Part shown: positions 10,814 to 22,860 of the stretch, one piece after another | Position numbering within the stretch: the stretch's first letter is position 1 | Layout: every line of letters starts with the position of its first letter | Assembly (NCBI RefSeq): GCF_932526225.1 | Contig: NC_064043.1 | Location: 14,878,085 to 14,942,084 of the forward strand | Reading direction: 5' to 3' | DNA length: 64,000 bases | Source of the DNA: Nematostella vectensis | Lineage: Eukaryota; Cnidaria; Anthozoa; Actiniaria; Edwardsiidae | The notes under the pieces: model-generated | What the model was told of the DNA's origin: nothing | The model's input: only the letters and a program-made list of their open reading frames with translations | The model's database searches: none | Position numbers and translations under genes: made by a program

Positions 10814-13183
10814 ACTACCACCAAACACCTGGGTATTGGCTTGAAAAACCTGGCAAACAAGGATCAAATAAGGGGAAAAAATATTTTTTTTAATTGTGTG
10901 GTTTTTGTTTCTTTATTAACAATTTTCTAGTAGATTATTCCCCTAAGCTACCCATTATCCTAACATCTGCGCCCATCTTTGATTGTAGGTGGGCGTTATC
11001 AAAGGAACAGTTGTCAAAGAAGGCTTTCTAGAAAAGAAGGTAAATAAATCATTGCTGTTGCAGTATTATTGCTTTATGGACACCCTATTCAGTTTTTTTT
11101 TTTTCATGTATTTCCGAGGCCAATATCAAGCTCGAAAATATTACATAAAACAAGAGAATGTACATGAACCATAATCACATATTTATTATTGTTTACATAG
11201 TTTGCATATGTATATGCACAGTAGGGTTTAGGCAACTCTAACAATATTATAAACGCATAAACGTAACTTTTTTTATGTCTTTTGAGTAGTTTCATATGGT
11301 TACCTCTCCTTTGCAATAAACATAAAAGGAATTGAATAAGTCGGTCGAATTCTGATTCTATTTCATTCATCTCGCCAAAACCGAGTTAGATAGAGCCAAA
11401 AGAAGTGGCCATACCTGCCATGCACCTCAAGCACTCTTTTTATGGCAGGGTCACCTGCGGCATAACTGGAAGACACGCAAGTTCATTTTGTGTTCCGATC
11501 CACCTGCATTGTACTACTGCAAACCCTCCAAGGTGAGAAAGCCACGAACCACTCACAAACTCCACCCTACCCACTTCTACCCAAGTCAAACTGTCTCTAA
11601 GTTGGAGGGCAGGATTTGTGACCATTTCCAATTCTATGGCGATGGAGTTCTCAGAATCAGGCGCACAATCTTCATTCCCCCTCACCCCAAAATATCCATC
11701 TCTAGAGGGAAGGATTTTCTTCGCGGCAAAATAGTGGTCATTTTCGCTTCTAAGATGGATATCTTAGATGTTTAGCTGCCGAATGATGTCTTATAGTCAC
11801 TTGAAAACCCAGATACACATATCTTTAATCTCTACTTTTCTGTTAGGGGAATCTTCCGGTCGGCAAACTCAAGCTTGATAGCTGTGAAGTGAAGGCAATA
11901 AACAAAGATGACGAGATTGCTAACAGCTTGCAGAATGGGGCAGGCGGCTCTGGTGAGTTAAGCATATCAAGCGTTTGTTTTCTCCAATACAACCCTTTTC
12001 AACGTTTCGCCAAAGAGTTAATTAATACAATTTGTTGTTTTCGGCTTTCTCACAATAAATACAAGTAAGGGTAAGAAAATGCAGCGAGTGTTCTATCTTA
12101 CTTTCTTAGAAAATTAACACTACTCCAAGACATTTTGAAATGCTTTTATATTTCTGAGAAAAAAACAATTAAAATCATTAAAAAAATAAAAAATAAAAAG
12201 GGTCATTGTATAGTTGTGACCAGCTTATCAACATCTTTCGGCAATACTGACCGCTCAATTGAGTGCGAATAAAACTAGGTTCCTTGCTAAAACTAGGTAC
12301 CTTGCTAAAACTAGTTGCCTTGCTAAAACTAGGTTCCTCGCTAAAACTAGGTTCCTCGCTAAAACTAGGTTCCTCGCTAAAACTAGGTTTCTCGCTAAAA
12401 CTAGGTTCCTCGCTAAAACTGGGTTCCTCGCTAAAACTGGGTTCCTCGCTAAAACTGGGTTCCCCGCTAAAACTAGGTTCCTCGCTATAACCAGGTTCCT
12501 CGCTAAAACCAGGTTCCTCGCTAAAACTAGGTTCCTCGCTAAAACTAGGTTCCTCGCTAAAACTAGGTTCCTCGCTAAAACTGGGTTCCTCGCTAAAACT
12601 GGGTTCCTCGCTAAAACTGGGTTCCCCGCTAAAACTAGGTTCCTCGCTATAACCAGGTTCCTCGCTAAAACCAGGTTCCTCGCTAAAACTAGGTTCCTCG
12701 CTAAAACTAGGTTCCTCGCTAAAACTAGGTTCCTCGCTAAAACTAGAGGGGTGGGAGGGAGTGTTTTGATAAAAATCTGACCACCTCCGAAAGAACAAAA
12801 AAGGATTTTTTTATGCCTTTGCAGTATCTCCACGGGACGTTTATTGTCGGATTTGCTACATACCAGAGTGATCTAGCTTATGATTTATAGTTTTGTCTAC
12901 AAATAGCACGTCTATTGAGAACCAAAAGTGGAGTTTCGGCCGTTGTGGGGGGGGGGGGGGGGGGGGGGTGCAGGGGGTGTGAACGCCTCCCCTTGGTACG
13001 GGCATATATAACGAGTGGATATAATGAGTGGATGTTTTTTTAGACCCCAAAAAGACTGCGTACCTAATCAAGTTGAGGACCCGGAAAGGAGCGAAATTCG
13101 TCATGAAAGCTGCATCGGAGAGTGACCGCCGAGAATGGCTGGAGAACTTGCAGACTGTGTGTGAGGACTCCATGGTGGAGTGA
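7334..13183 (+). CDS. PLEK: Pleckstrin-like protein (PH-DEP-PH)
   Basis: Twelve exons join in phase: 7334-7384, 7832-7888, 7966-8043, 8120-8245, 8840-8913, 9252-9349, 9630-9826, 10416-10508, 10989-11039, 11449-11532, 11847-11952 and 13044-13183 (stop TGA). They give about 384 residues, against about 350 for human pleckstrin. The first PH domain spans roughly residues 1-110 (KIKEGYLVKK, LWFVLYDEKLCYFKKKE, YLIQAANDEERDSWANSI). The DEP domain is about 133-227 (KIYKLCFTGTQVVDWLLKW, ANALLDEAYLQPTGR, FLDNNDALYRF). An acidic linker follows (LDSSDDSTDSDDE), then the second PH domain from about 263 (VKEGFLEKK, GHLRHNWKTRKFIL, FVMKAASESDRREWLENLQ). The linker corresponds to the place where human pleckstrin is phosphorylated by PKC. 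PH domains bind phosphoinositides at membranes. One odd point: the first PH domain lacks the beta1-beta2 loop (about 7-9 residues, normally G...W) between exons 1 and 2. A phase-0 microexon in 7385-7831 may have been missed. Confidence 0.88.
8586..8710. mobile_element. Short MITE with CAGGGGCGTAGCCAGG ends
   Basis: Left end CAGGGGCGTAGCCAGG (8586) and right end CCTGGCTATTCCACTG (to 8710) form an imperfect inverted repeat around 125 bp of C-rich sequence, in a pleckstrin intron. A related start (AGGAGCATAGCCATGGG) is seen near 52660. Confidence 0.65.
10768..10813. repeat. C-run followed by (CA)n microsatellite
   Basis: About ten C bases are followed by roughly 18 CA dinucleotides in the intron after the acidic-linker exon of the pleckstrin-like gene. 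Confidence 0.95.
12268..12746. repeat. 18-bp minisatellite with 162-bp higher-order repeat
   Basis: The unit AAACTAGGTTCCTCGCTA is repeated about 26 times in the last pleckstrin intron. Variant units (a TCCCCGCT unit followed by CTATAACCAGG) recur at 12461 and 12623, exactly nine units (162 bp) apart, so a nine-unit block was duplicated. All frames are open because 18 is a multiple of three; hexapeptides such as EEPSFS are artefacts. Confidence 0.92.
12946..12968. repeat. Poly-G run
   Basis: An uninterrupted run of over 20 G bases lies shortly upstream of the last pleckstrin exon. It could form a G-quadruplex or be an assembly-sensitive homopolymer. Similar C-runs lie at 23153-23170, 34069-34077, 63864-63878 and 63958-63971. 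Confidence 0.85.
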
Positions 13184-13649
13184 CGTCACAGAATATATCA
13201 TGCATAAAAATAGAAAAAAGACATCTTGTGTGCCAATAATTTGACTGCTGTACGTGCCAAACAATGCATGGTTCAGTGTATTTTAACTATGGTGAGATAG
13301 GCCAATTCGCATTTAATTGGGCTGCCTCTGTAATATCGTGGAAACGAGGCTTTTTAGGGCATCCATCCGCGCGTCCTCAATATGAATAGTTACAATTTCG
13401 CGTTACTACGAAGGAAGCATGTCTGATTATTGTTATTTTCTACGTTACTTGGAGAGTAAAGGTCACGGCGAAGTTTGGGGACAGCTTCTCGGCTGCCAGA
13501 AAGTGGAACTTTAGATAAAATTGCTGTAAACCCATGCGGTGTTAAGCAGCACAAGTGTCGTGTTTTACTATATAAAGACGCTTTCATTCATAACGAAATC
13601 AGACCTCGTTATTCAGGCCATTGGAGATATGTTTCGAGTTTCCTGCCCG
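13184..13649. other. 3' flank of the pleckstrin-like gene, no gene seen
   Basis: The sequence between the pleckstrin stop codon and the left inverted repeat probably includes the 3' UTR. I see no conserved frame or repeat in it. Confidence 0.5.
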
Positions 13650-13911
13650 CTGCCCGGCCCGCCGCGCCTCCCAGCCCGTTTTCACAACTTTTTCTTGTTT
13701 CGCACAACTCTCCCCCCAAGACTATATAGTATACGCGGCTTCTCAAAGTAATCCGGTAGCGCGCTCCGAGCCCCGTCCAAGCTGCAAAGGGCTTTATCGC
13801 GTAACGGTGGTCTGTAGCAAACCCTGAAATACCCCAGTGAGACCGACTAGCACCGCCCCGCTGCCCACCGCACCTCCCAGCAGCCCGTGTGCTGGGTAAC
13901 GCAATAACGAG
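13650..13911 (+). repeat. Left arm of a 260-bp inverted repeat bounding the transposon-rich block
   Basis: The arm starts GCCCGCTGCCCGGCCCGCCG and ends GGGTAACGCAATAAC. The reverse complement of 22861-23115 matches it along almost the whole length, with scattered substitutions and small gaps. No clear target-site duplication was found outside the pair. Confidence 0.85.
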
Positions 13912-14639
13912 TATTCTATGTGGGGTTTTCCAGTGGAAGATAGGTAGTGCACGGAAAAAGCCTCGCCCCTGCGTCAAAGGGTTTTTTTAACACAACTGAA
14001 ACCCAAAAGCAATGGCTCGAAATGCTCCCATAGGGCTTATCTTATGGGGCAGTTGAGTGGAAGAGTCAGGGGGGGGGCTTCGCCTTAAGGGGGGAGTTTC
14101 AAGGGATCGCCGGATATAGCCGGAAAAATCGGGATAACCTAAAGGATATCAGAGAGACTGGCCCCCTTGATGTTTAACATATGGGAACCCAACTATGCTT
14201 AGCAGGGCGTGTCACAAACTCAATACAGTCAACACCATACACCCATTTAGACCTATTTCTGGATTGGTATATGCGACCAAAATATGAGAGGTCAAAACCT
14301 GTGTCAGTGGCTCACGATTAGGAGCTTAGCTCGTTGCAGGAAAAGTTGCATCTATGAGCATTGCAAGATACATGCGCTAGGTTGAGGAAGGGCGCAATCG
14401 AACCTCATCCCCGAAGAAAATGTTGAGTGGGGACCCAGTCCGAGGCTCGGCTTTGCGAGGCCTGTGGTAATAACCCTGTAAAACACAAGCTTGTTTACAA
14501 AGAACAGCGGGCTCGAAGGATATTCCCCTTTGTCCTAGCAAAGCTGAGAAGTCGCTTTAGACAGTTGCATTCCCATTCCCGTTTTTAGGTATTTTCGAAA
14601 TTTTCCTTTTATGGATATGCCATCCAGAGAGTATAACCC

Positions 14640-17145
14640 CTAAAATGGACGCTTAGAAGAAATTCTCAATGATATTCCTGATGATAAGGCACCTGATGTG
14701 GTGCAGAACATCCCCGAGGATGTCAAGCACACGCTGCTCATGCCACTCACACCGGCAAAAGCGCGGCCAGTAAAAGGCCAAAAGCCAGAGGCACACAAGG
14801 AGGAAGTCTGGCGCGAGTTCGACCCTTTGCTGCAGCAAAACGGCCCAGGAAAGCTGAATGGCGACAAGTATTACTCGCTGTTTGTGTTCATCGTTTATAT
14901 CAAGACGGAAATGCTGTGAAGTTAGGAAGAAGCATTACGCCTCATACCTATGAAGAGATCCGTGACCTCGGTGAGGCAGGCTTCATTGAGCCGAAGCCCG
15001 TGGTGCGCGGCCCCGATATCAGCTACGACGGCTCGGTTTTGTAGATTTCGCACGAGCGAGAAGCACTGCTTTGGAACGCTCTGCTGCCAGAAGTGATGGA
15101 GATGCTTGACCCGGATCAGTGTTACAGAATCTTCACAGTAGTTGGTAAGGCACCCGAAGAGCCCCTAGCTCCAGTATCAGACGAGGAGGGACGCTCAGAA
15201 CACAAAATGTGGGAAAGGGTTGCGCTTTAGAGGGCATAGACGCTGGCATGTGGGAGAAAGGCAGGGAATAATTGGTGTACGTACGTAACAAACTTCGTCC
15301 TTTGCCAGAGCCTGCGGAAGACAAAGAGATGGTCAACTGTGTTGTCACCTACGTGGCCAACTACCTGAGGGATCGGTGCACAGCGCGTTCTTCAGGGATG
15401 ACAAAGAAACGAGCCAAGGTACTCGAAACCTTTGACGAGAAATTAGCGACTACGGGATGCACAAAGGAAGATCTCTTTCGCCTGGGGAGAAAGCTAGTGG
15501 CTGTCGATGCCCTTGGTAACACTCTCTGGGAGATACAAGAGAGGATACACACAAATCCACATCCCATGTCACAACAATCACGCATGGACCGAGCTCCCGA
15601 CGGACCCGCCTTTCATCACAAGCGTGCATGGGCTCGATCCCGAGGCCGAAACAGAGTTGCAAGCACTTTATGAGGACAGGCCACTCAGAAGCGCGGCCAT
15701 GAAAACACGCGACGCAAAAATACGGTAAGCACTCATCTGCTTCTTAAATAGGGCGATCCCAAGGAGCACCCGCATATGGCTCTGTGGTCACGTGATAGTC
15801 ACGCACGAAGGCAAACTATACCGATCGAGACGGGACAACGTGGCTATCGACCGGGCGTTTATAGACGAGACAGGACATGATCCTCAATGGCTTCCTGATG
15901 ATCACCCAGCCTACAAAGAGTACACCGAAGCTACGCACACATTGTCATCCTTACACATCGGGCCGTATAGGACAGTACTTGGAGCAAAATGATGGTTGGC
16001 TCACTACTCCGGAACTCAAAGACCAGCTTGATTCTGGTGATCGCATCAATGCCACGGGAGCTTCTGTTCAGCTTTGGGAAAAAGGACTGCATCAGATTTC
16101 CGCAGTCAAAAAAAAACAAAAGCGAAGACCCTCTGTATCACCAGGGCCGCGACCTCGCAAATGTGCCCGCCACGCAGATGAATCTTCTATCGTGGTGCGC
16201 GACCGAGAAGAGGCGGTGTATCTGACAAACCTGTTAGCAGGCACCGACCATCTCCTTAACTTTGAGCAGGCGGACGGGGCACACCTGATCTAAAACAGGG
16301 ACGGAAATGACGTTCCCAGTGGTATCACATGCGCGCCTTAGTGCAAGCTTACACCAACATTGCTCTACGTAGGATGCTGCGAAGATTCCCGCGAGATGAT
16401 GTGCTCAGAGTTTGCGCAGAAGCAATATATACCAAAGTGGTGCCCGATGAGGTGCAACGACGTCTGGAAGGAAAGAGCCCAAGATATGCCGAGTGGCGTC
16501 ACAAACAGCCCAGGTACGGATGGCGTCCAAGAGCTGCTTGGCAGCCCAAGCTCAGTGGTAGCTTGCACAATGAGTAGAGCAATGCGCCACCCTTGCTAGC
16601 AGACCTTAAAGCTGTTTAATCAGCGAGACTATATCTGACTGGTCACGGCGGTTCGGGAAAGACAGAGTGGGACGTGAAAATGTTCGAAGGGCGAACAATC
16701 ACCGTGCTCACCCCGGAAAATGACCTAGCGGATGATCATCGCAACAATCCCCGCCTCCAGAACAACAGGAAGCCCGTGAACGCGCAGACGTATCACCACT
16801 ATCTCCGCATTCTCGCCGACAAGCCAATATAGGACTGGGATCCAGTATCCCTAGGTAACAGACTGAGCAATCTCGCTGAGGATGTCATTATCGACGAATG
16901 CTGCAAAATCCAAAGTCCTGCGCACCATCCTGGAGTATCTGGCTACCCGTCCGTGTCAAGTAGTATGTAGCGGCGACTATGGCCAGGTGCCTCCTTGGGG
17001 CTACAAAGAGGGTCCCCATACTATGCTCGAGGAATGGGCTGACGCTAAAAACGTGCTCTACTTTGACACCGACTACCGATGCGTATGCGAAACGTGCGGG
17101 CTCCCCTACACCTTGTGCCAAAGCAACCCAGACACTAAAGGGGGA
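14640..17145 (+). pseudogene. Broken mobile-element gene: polymerase-like segment fused to an SF1-type helicase
   Basis: Frames on the plus strand hand over to one another through stops and frameshifts. They run from about 14645 (ILNDIPDDKAPDVVQN), through 15272-15673, 15792-15990 and 15960-16290, to 16329-16575. At 16630-17100 they give LTGHGGSGKTEWD (Walker A), EDVIIDE (Walker B) and VVCSGDYGQVPPWG (the SF1 motif III pattern GDxxQxPP), then NVLYFDTDYRC. In-frame stops and a shift just after VIIDE show it is dead. The piece RFPRDDVLRVCAEAIYTKVV before the helicase resembles a decayed B-family polymerase palm motif (D-x-IYT). That part is recalled similarity and weak. It has no introns, and its codon use is GC-richer than the surroundings. 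Confidence 0.5.
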
Positions 17146-17755
17146 ACTTTTGTGTCGGTCGTGTGTTTTCTAGCCTTGCGTTGTGTGACAATAGAGTAGC
17201 ACTTTTGTGTCGGTCGTGTGTTTTCTAGCCTTGCGTGGTGTGACATTAGAGCAGCGCTTTTGTGTCGGCCGTGTGTTTTCTAGCCTTGCGTGGTGTGACA
17301 TTAGAGCAGCGCTTTTGTGTCGGCCGTGTGTTTTCTAGCCTTGCGTGGTGTGACATTAGAGCAGCGCTTTTGTGTCGGCCGTGTGTTTTCTAGCCTTGCG
17401 TGGTGTGACATTAGAGCAGCGCTTTTGTGTCGGTCGTGTGTTTTCTAGCCTTGCGTGGTGTGACATTAGAGCAGCGCTTTTGTGTCGGTCGTGTGTTTTC
17501 TAGCCTTGCGTTGTGTGACAATAGAGCAGCACTTTTGTGTCGGTCGTGTGTTTTCTAGCCTTGCGTGGTGTGACATTAGAGCAGCGCTTTTGTGTCGGTC
17601 GTGTGTTTTCTAGCCTTGCGTTGTGTGACAATAGAGCAGCGCTTTTGTGTCGGTCGTGTGTTTTCTAGCCTTGCGTTGTGTGACAATAGAGCAGCGCTTT
17701 TGCGTCGTTCGTGTGTTTTCTAGCCATGCGTGGTGTGACATTAGAGCAGCACTTT
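17146..17755. repeat. 55-bp satellite, about 11 copies
   Basis: The unit starts CTTTTGTGTCGGTCGTGTG and continues TTTTCTAGCCTTGCGTGGTG. Copies are 90-98% alike (GTCGGTC/GTCGGCC, GTGGTG/GTTGTG variants). The array begins exactly where the helicase frame stops being recognisable. Confidence 0.95.
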
Positions 17756-17779
17756 TATTGTGTCGGACATGTGTTTTCT

Positions 17780-17957
17780 GTCCCGGCATGGCGTCCTCAC
17801 ACAGACAAAGATGTACAGAAGCTGGAGCAAGTTCAAAAGAATGCTGCGCGCTTTGTTACCAGCACTTACCACCCTAGAGCGAGTACCTCCGAGCTTGTGT
17901 CATCTCTAACTTGGGACACCCTCGAAGTCCGCAGGCTGCTAGCGCAGGCCTTTTTTT
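17780..17957 (+). mobile_element. CR1/Jockey-like LINE fragment, C-terminal part of the reverse transcriptase ORF (left piece)
   Basis: The frame gives WRPHTDKDVQKLEQVQKNAA, RFVTSTYHPRASTSELVSSL and TWDTLEVRRLLAQA. This is the pattern L-x-K-x-Q-x-x-AARFV...L-x-W-x-x-L-x-x-RR found after the thumb in non-LTR reverse transcriptases. It stops abruptly at a poly-T tract, and the next part of the same domain reappears at 22490. Confidence 0.7.
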
Positions 17958-18660
17958 TTCAGACTTTTTAATAATTTTTTTATTGTATGTTCCTAATAAT
18001 TACATGAATAAATACATAAAGTATACATAAATAAGATACGTAAAAATAATTTTATTATACTACACTAATTACACTACATGTATTTCGCCTGCCTTTTTCT
18101 TTCTTTGATATAATTCTTTTTTTTTTCCTTCTCTTTTTTTTGTTTTCTTTTTTTCCTCTTCGTTATTTTTTCCTTTTTCTCCTCTTTTCTTTTTCCCTTC
18201 CTTTTTTCTTCGATGCTATTTTTCTTCGTTGTTTTTTTCTTTTTTTCTTTCCTTTGGTTTTTTTTTTGTTTTTTTGTTTTTTCTTCGTTGTTCTTTTTCA
18301 GAAGAGAATATCATTGGAAAAGCATGCTAGAGAAAAGAAGAAGGGAACGCAACAACACAGACACAGAAAATACGCACACAAAGGAAAAAAAACCCAGCAA
18401 AACAAAAAGAGTCGTATGCAAAAATAAGAACTCAGATTTGAGCTTTACTATCTTGTCAACCATGTATTTTTTATTGCTGACCATTTTTTGTTACAGCACT
18501 TTGCATCTTAAGGGTGTGGGCAGCTTGTTTTTCAAGCGTGTATGTCTTTTTTAGTTTATTAAGAAAGATTTGAAAAACAACTGTTTTTTTGGCCAAGGAA
18601 CGTTGTGTATACATAGTATTTTGCAACAGTCAGTGCACAATTGAGAAGGATGCTGTACCT
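17958..18660. other. AT-rich and pyrimidine-rich filler between LINE pieces
   Basis: Long T-rich and CT-rich runs (18110-18300) give Phe-rich translations with no meaning. This is where the 3' part of the minus-strand L1-like element should be, but no coding sequence is recognisable. Confidence 0.6.
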
Positions 18661-18669
18661 AGAATGTTA

Positions 18670-21600
18670 AAAAAGACCTAGAGCTAAGATAGGCTCACTT
18701 GCCCATCGAAAATTGTAGGGTGTTAATTTAGATTCTTTTTGGGCACCAAGCCACATGGCTTCTGTGTTTGAAACGTTTATTTCTAAGCCAGAAACGTGCT
18801 TAAAGTTTTCAAGTAAAATAAGAACATTATCTACTGATTTTGTATCTTCCAGCAGCAAAGTAGTGAGGTCTGCGTATTGAGTGATCTTAATTTCTTATTC
18901 AAAAACTTTGATTCCTTTTATGTTTGGATTATCTTTTATGGCCAAAGCAAGTAATTCAATACCAATCATAAAGAGCAGACCACTTAATGGACATCCTTGC
19001 CTGACACCGCGGTTTAGGTTGAAAATGTTGGACGAGTGACCATTTTTAAGGGTACAGCTCGAAATGTTGGAATAAAACACCTTCCCCCAATTTATGGGCT
19101 CAGGGCCGAAGTTGAATTTTTCGAGACAGTGAATAATGTAAGGCCATTAAATAGTATCAAAAGCTTTTCTGAAGTCTAAAAACAGTGCAATTTCTGGGAT
19201 GTTATTCTTTTCGGTGTATTCCAAAATATCTGAAATAAGACGTATATTTTCACCTATATATCTTCCTTTAACTCAACCTGTCTGGCTAGTACTTATTATA
19301 GAGGGCAGTACCTTTTCTAATCTCAGCGCAATTGCTTTTGTTGCTATTTTGTAGTCCACGTTCAATAGCGATATTGGTCTCCAGTTTTCTAATAAAAGCG
19401 TATTTTTGTTTTTTTAGGAATTAGGGAAATAATACCACGTCTTTGGGAAATTGATAACTGTCCCTCTTAAAAGCCTTTATTGAAACAGTTAACAACAATT
19501 GTTTTTAAATCTTCCAAGAAGTATCGATAAAACTCCATTGATAAACCATCGGTTCCGGGTGTTTTATTTGGTTTGAATTTTTTCAGCGCCTCAAAACATT
19601 CATTTTCACTCAATTTTCATTCGCATTTTTCATTTTTCATTTTTCATCCGCAATTTTCATTCTCATCATCAACGGGGTTAGCGACATCAATGCGATTCAT
19701 AAAGCTACACTCGTTACCATTCTCCGCTGATCCTGATTTTTGGGAGATTGCAGACGTATATAGCTTTTCGTAAAAGCGTTTTTGCTCTCGCAAAATTTCG
19801 TTGGCTTGCAGTTTGGTAATGTGTTTCTTGCTGTAACCTCGCTTTTCCAAACTATAAAAGTATTTAGTATTCCTTTCCCCTCTCTCAAACCATCGTACTT
19901 TGCTTCTCATAATTGTTCCTTGTATGTTGCGGTCCATGACCCTATTCAATTTGCCTTGGATCATTTGAAATGCAATTTGGAGCTCTAAAATGTTTTGTTT
20001 GTCATTGGCTTTTTCTATTTGCTTTTGCAAAGTATTTAGCTCTTTTAAAAGAGTTAGTTCCTCATTGCGCAATTTTGCGGCTTCTTCTCTGAAAATTGCT
20101 TTGTAAAAATTGCAATTTCCATCTTCATTAAATCCCAAAAAAGTCTTTCATCTTCAACTCCACTGTACTTCTTGGAGATAGTACTGAAGTGGGCTCGTAT
20201 TTTAACTGTAAACTCGGGGTCTTTAAGCAATGAGGAATTGAACTTCCAAAAACCAGGGCCGCGTTTTGTTTTTTGATTTTCGCTTTGGATTTGTAGCAAA
20301 ATAGCAGAGTGGTCAGAAAAAGGATCGAAAAAAATTTCGCAGTCCTTTGTAACCTGAGACAACTGAGACGATATAAAAAAATAATTTAGCCGACATTGGA
20401 CCTTGTAACTCGGGTTACACCAAGTGTACGCTAACTCATTCGGGTGTTTCTCGCGCCAGATATCGACAAGGTGAAATTGGTCGATGAATTTTTTTATTCT
20501 TACGATAACAAGTGCCTTCTTTTGTATTGGTGATCCTCCTCTCTTATCCTTCTCTGTGAGCGCGCAGTTCCAGTCACCCATGACCAGCATATTAGCTTCC
20601 GGTAAATCATTTAAGTGCTCGGTAAACTCTTCGAGAAGTGCTATCTGCCCTTTTTGCTCGTTCGGCATGTAAACGTTACAAATTGTGAACAATTCGTCTT
20701 CTATTTTTGCGCTAAGAATAACGTATCTTCCACTTTTGTGATGAATAGACTTTAAAATTTTAACATTTTAACATCTAGGATCAAAAAGTATCATGGTGCC
20801 TTTACTATCACTGGTGCCGTGGCTGTAAAATACTTCGCCTCCCCATTCAGACCTCCAAAAAGGTTCTTTGTCTATTGTACTGTGGGTTTCCTGTAGGTAA
20901 CTAATAAGCGCGTTTTGCTGGTGCAGTCATTTGAAAATTTTCCTTCTTTTGATTGTTTTGTTCATGCCCCTAACATTGAGAGAGACACACTTTAGATTAA
21001 TTGGATTGTTTAACGAGCTCGTTTTACCCCCCTGGGAATCGGTGTTTAGTGAAGCGAAAGTGCTGTAACAAAAGACCATTGGTTGCATTGACAGGTTTTA
21101 CCTTGAAATCATTTGGATACTTGACCGTTTGAAAAATATAAGTATAAATAAAATTCCACAATTTACGTAAAAGAAGACTTGACAGAAAACGATTAAATAT
21201 GACCCTTAACGTCATACAAAGCTTATATAAAAAAACAAGTGGGCCAGGAAAAATAGCCCACAAAGAGAGTAAATTATCTGACTGGAAAATTTAGTCTGGC
21301 TTAGGCCTGGATGGAAAGACCATAAGAGTGACTTGTCATAAATAGCGTGTCTTGCTCTCGATTAAATATCAGGAAAAACAACTACGGTATCAAAAATAAC
21401 AACCTCGCATGCTTATGAATGAGAATTATCTTAATTGGCAGCATGGTAGTAAATAAGTTACGCTGGATATAAACAAATGATCAACTTTGCCCCCACAATC
21501 TTCTAATAATACGGGCCAAAAACAAAAAGTTAAAGTTTGCATATGTTCAATAGTTATAACTCATCTCTCATCGTTTGTTGCTTGAAATTCCGGCGGGAGG

Positions 21601-22480
21601 TTCGAAGCTCTGAAGGTTTGGCCATTAATGTGAATAGAGCGGCCTAGGACTTTCGCTTGAACACCGTCTTTCTTTGCTTTTTCCATTGCAGCAATTAATA
21701 TTGCTCGTTCATTTTGGATCTCACGGGGACAGTCTTGAGTTATGTAAGCGTTTTCGTATCGTGTCGAGCTGCTTAGCTTCTTTTTTCGGCGAAATACTGC
21801 GTCTCTTGTTTCCCTGGATACAAATCTTACAATAATTGGCCTTGGTTTTGCGTTCTTTTCTCGTTTCTTGCCGACCCTGTGAACAGCATAAAACATGATA
21901 GTTGCTGCCTTGGGCATTTCTAATTCGTTCTGTAGAATGCTAATAACCTTGTCTTTACAATTTTCCTCGTGGGTTTCAGGAATATTTTTAATGTTGATTT
22001 TTTCCCTCCTTGTATACGCCCCAAGGCGAATACGTTCCTCTCTTTCAAACTCTAGTGATTCCTGCAGTCTTTCTCGCTGCTTCTTCTCGCTTTCCTTTTC
22101 TGCTTGCAGAGCGTGAATTTCCTGCCAAGCTGCGTTAACGGAGGTTTCAAGGTCATTTATAGTTGTTCGCATCTCTTGAATAGAGACCTGCAATTCGTGT
22201 CTTAATACGTCCATGTCTGTGTGAACTTTTGAGAAACCATCGTTCATTTAAGCCGCTAGCTGGTTAATACGGTCTAAGATGGTGCTCAGCTCGGCGGCGG
22301 ATTTTGAATCTCCTTGAACTGAATTTCTCCTTTTCTCGCTGCTTGTCTCGGGGCTTGATGAACTGCTCAATTGTCGCTTTTGAGCAAACATTTTTGGTCG
22401 AGGAGAGCATTAATTGCAAAAAAAAATCACTCTTTAGGTCAGAGCTCTCAAGACATGCGTCCGTCAACCATGACAACTCG
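18670..22480 (-). mobile_element. Dead L1/Tx1-like LINE (ORF1, endonuclease, reverse transcriptase)
   Basis: ORF1 lies at 21561-22247, with an N-terminal extension frameshifted at 22264-22476. It has a coiled-coil stretch (LQAEKESEKKQRERLQESLE), an RRM-like core (RREKINIKNIPET) and a C-terminal domain (AMEKAKKDGVQAKVLGRSIH). ORF2 begins with an APE endonuclease (VMGDWNCAL, FSDHSAILLQ; about 20300-20690). The reverse transcriptase follows in pieces (FKPNKTPGTDGLSMEFYR near 19560, RPISLLN near 19390, VRQGCPLSGLLF near 19010). The catalytic box reads QYADLTTLL near 18870, YADL where YADD is needed. Frameshifts and stops interrupt it, and the region after the RT is missing. The element is inserted in a plus-strand CR1-like LINE. 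Confidence 0.85.
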
Positions 22481-22485
22481 ACCCA

Positions 22486-22860
22486 ATGTCATCGTGGAGC
22501 GCGTACTCGCGTAGGAGACGCGACAAGGCTTGCTTGTTCTATAAGATCCGCAACAACTCTGTGAACGTTAAATTCCCGCCGTGTATCCTGTCAAATCCCA
22601 GAGCAACCCGAAGAAATCCCTACCAATATAGGCAGATCCAGTCTAGTATTCTCACTCATAGTCACTCTTTTTTCCCTAGATCAGTTAGGATATGGAACCT
22701 GCTACCTTCTGAGGTAGTGGGTGCCCAATCTCTAGATTCTTTCTAATCTTGCGCCTTGACAGCAATTCGATCCTTGCGGGTCCCTGGCCATCTGGGACGT
22801 TTCTAGACCTGTCGCCACCACCTAGACATTAGCGCAAGCTAGAATTTATTAATTTATTTA
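22486..22860 (+). mobile_element. CR1/Jockey-like LINE fragment, extreme C-terminus and 3' tail (right piece)
   Basis: The frame gives RRRRDKACLFYKIRNNSVNV, RNPYQYRQIQSSI and SFFPRSVRIWNLLPSEVVGA, ending in a stop near 22746. The FFPR-x-x-x-x-WN-x-LP motif is the hallmark end of CR1/Jockey-group ORF2. It continues the domain left off at 17957, so the L1-like element sits inside a LINE of this type. The two edges do not align base for base, so they could come from two copies. It ends in an AT-rich tail (ATTTATTAATTTATTTAAG). Confidence 0.75.

Noticed and set aside
12178-12833. ORFs of EEPSFS, ARNLVL and AKTRFL hexapeptide repeats
   Set aside because: Open on both strands and in several frames of the 18-bp minisatellite inside a pleckstrin intron; not a protein.
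16640-17100. Helitron helicase
   Set aside because: The helicase motifs are SF1-like, but no Rep (HUH) domain, no CTRR-type 3' hairpin end and no Helitron-specific context were seen, so the element is left unclassified.
18140-18554. Phe-rich ORFs
   Set aside because: They translate T-rich and CT-rich low-complexity DNA.
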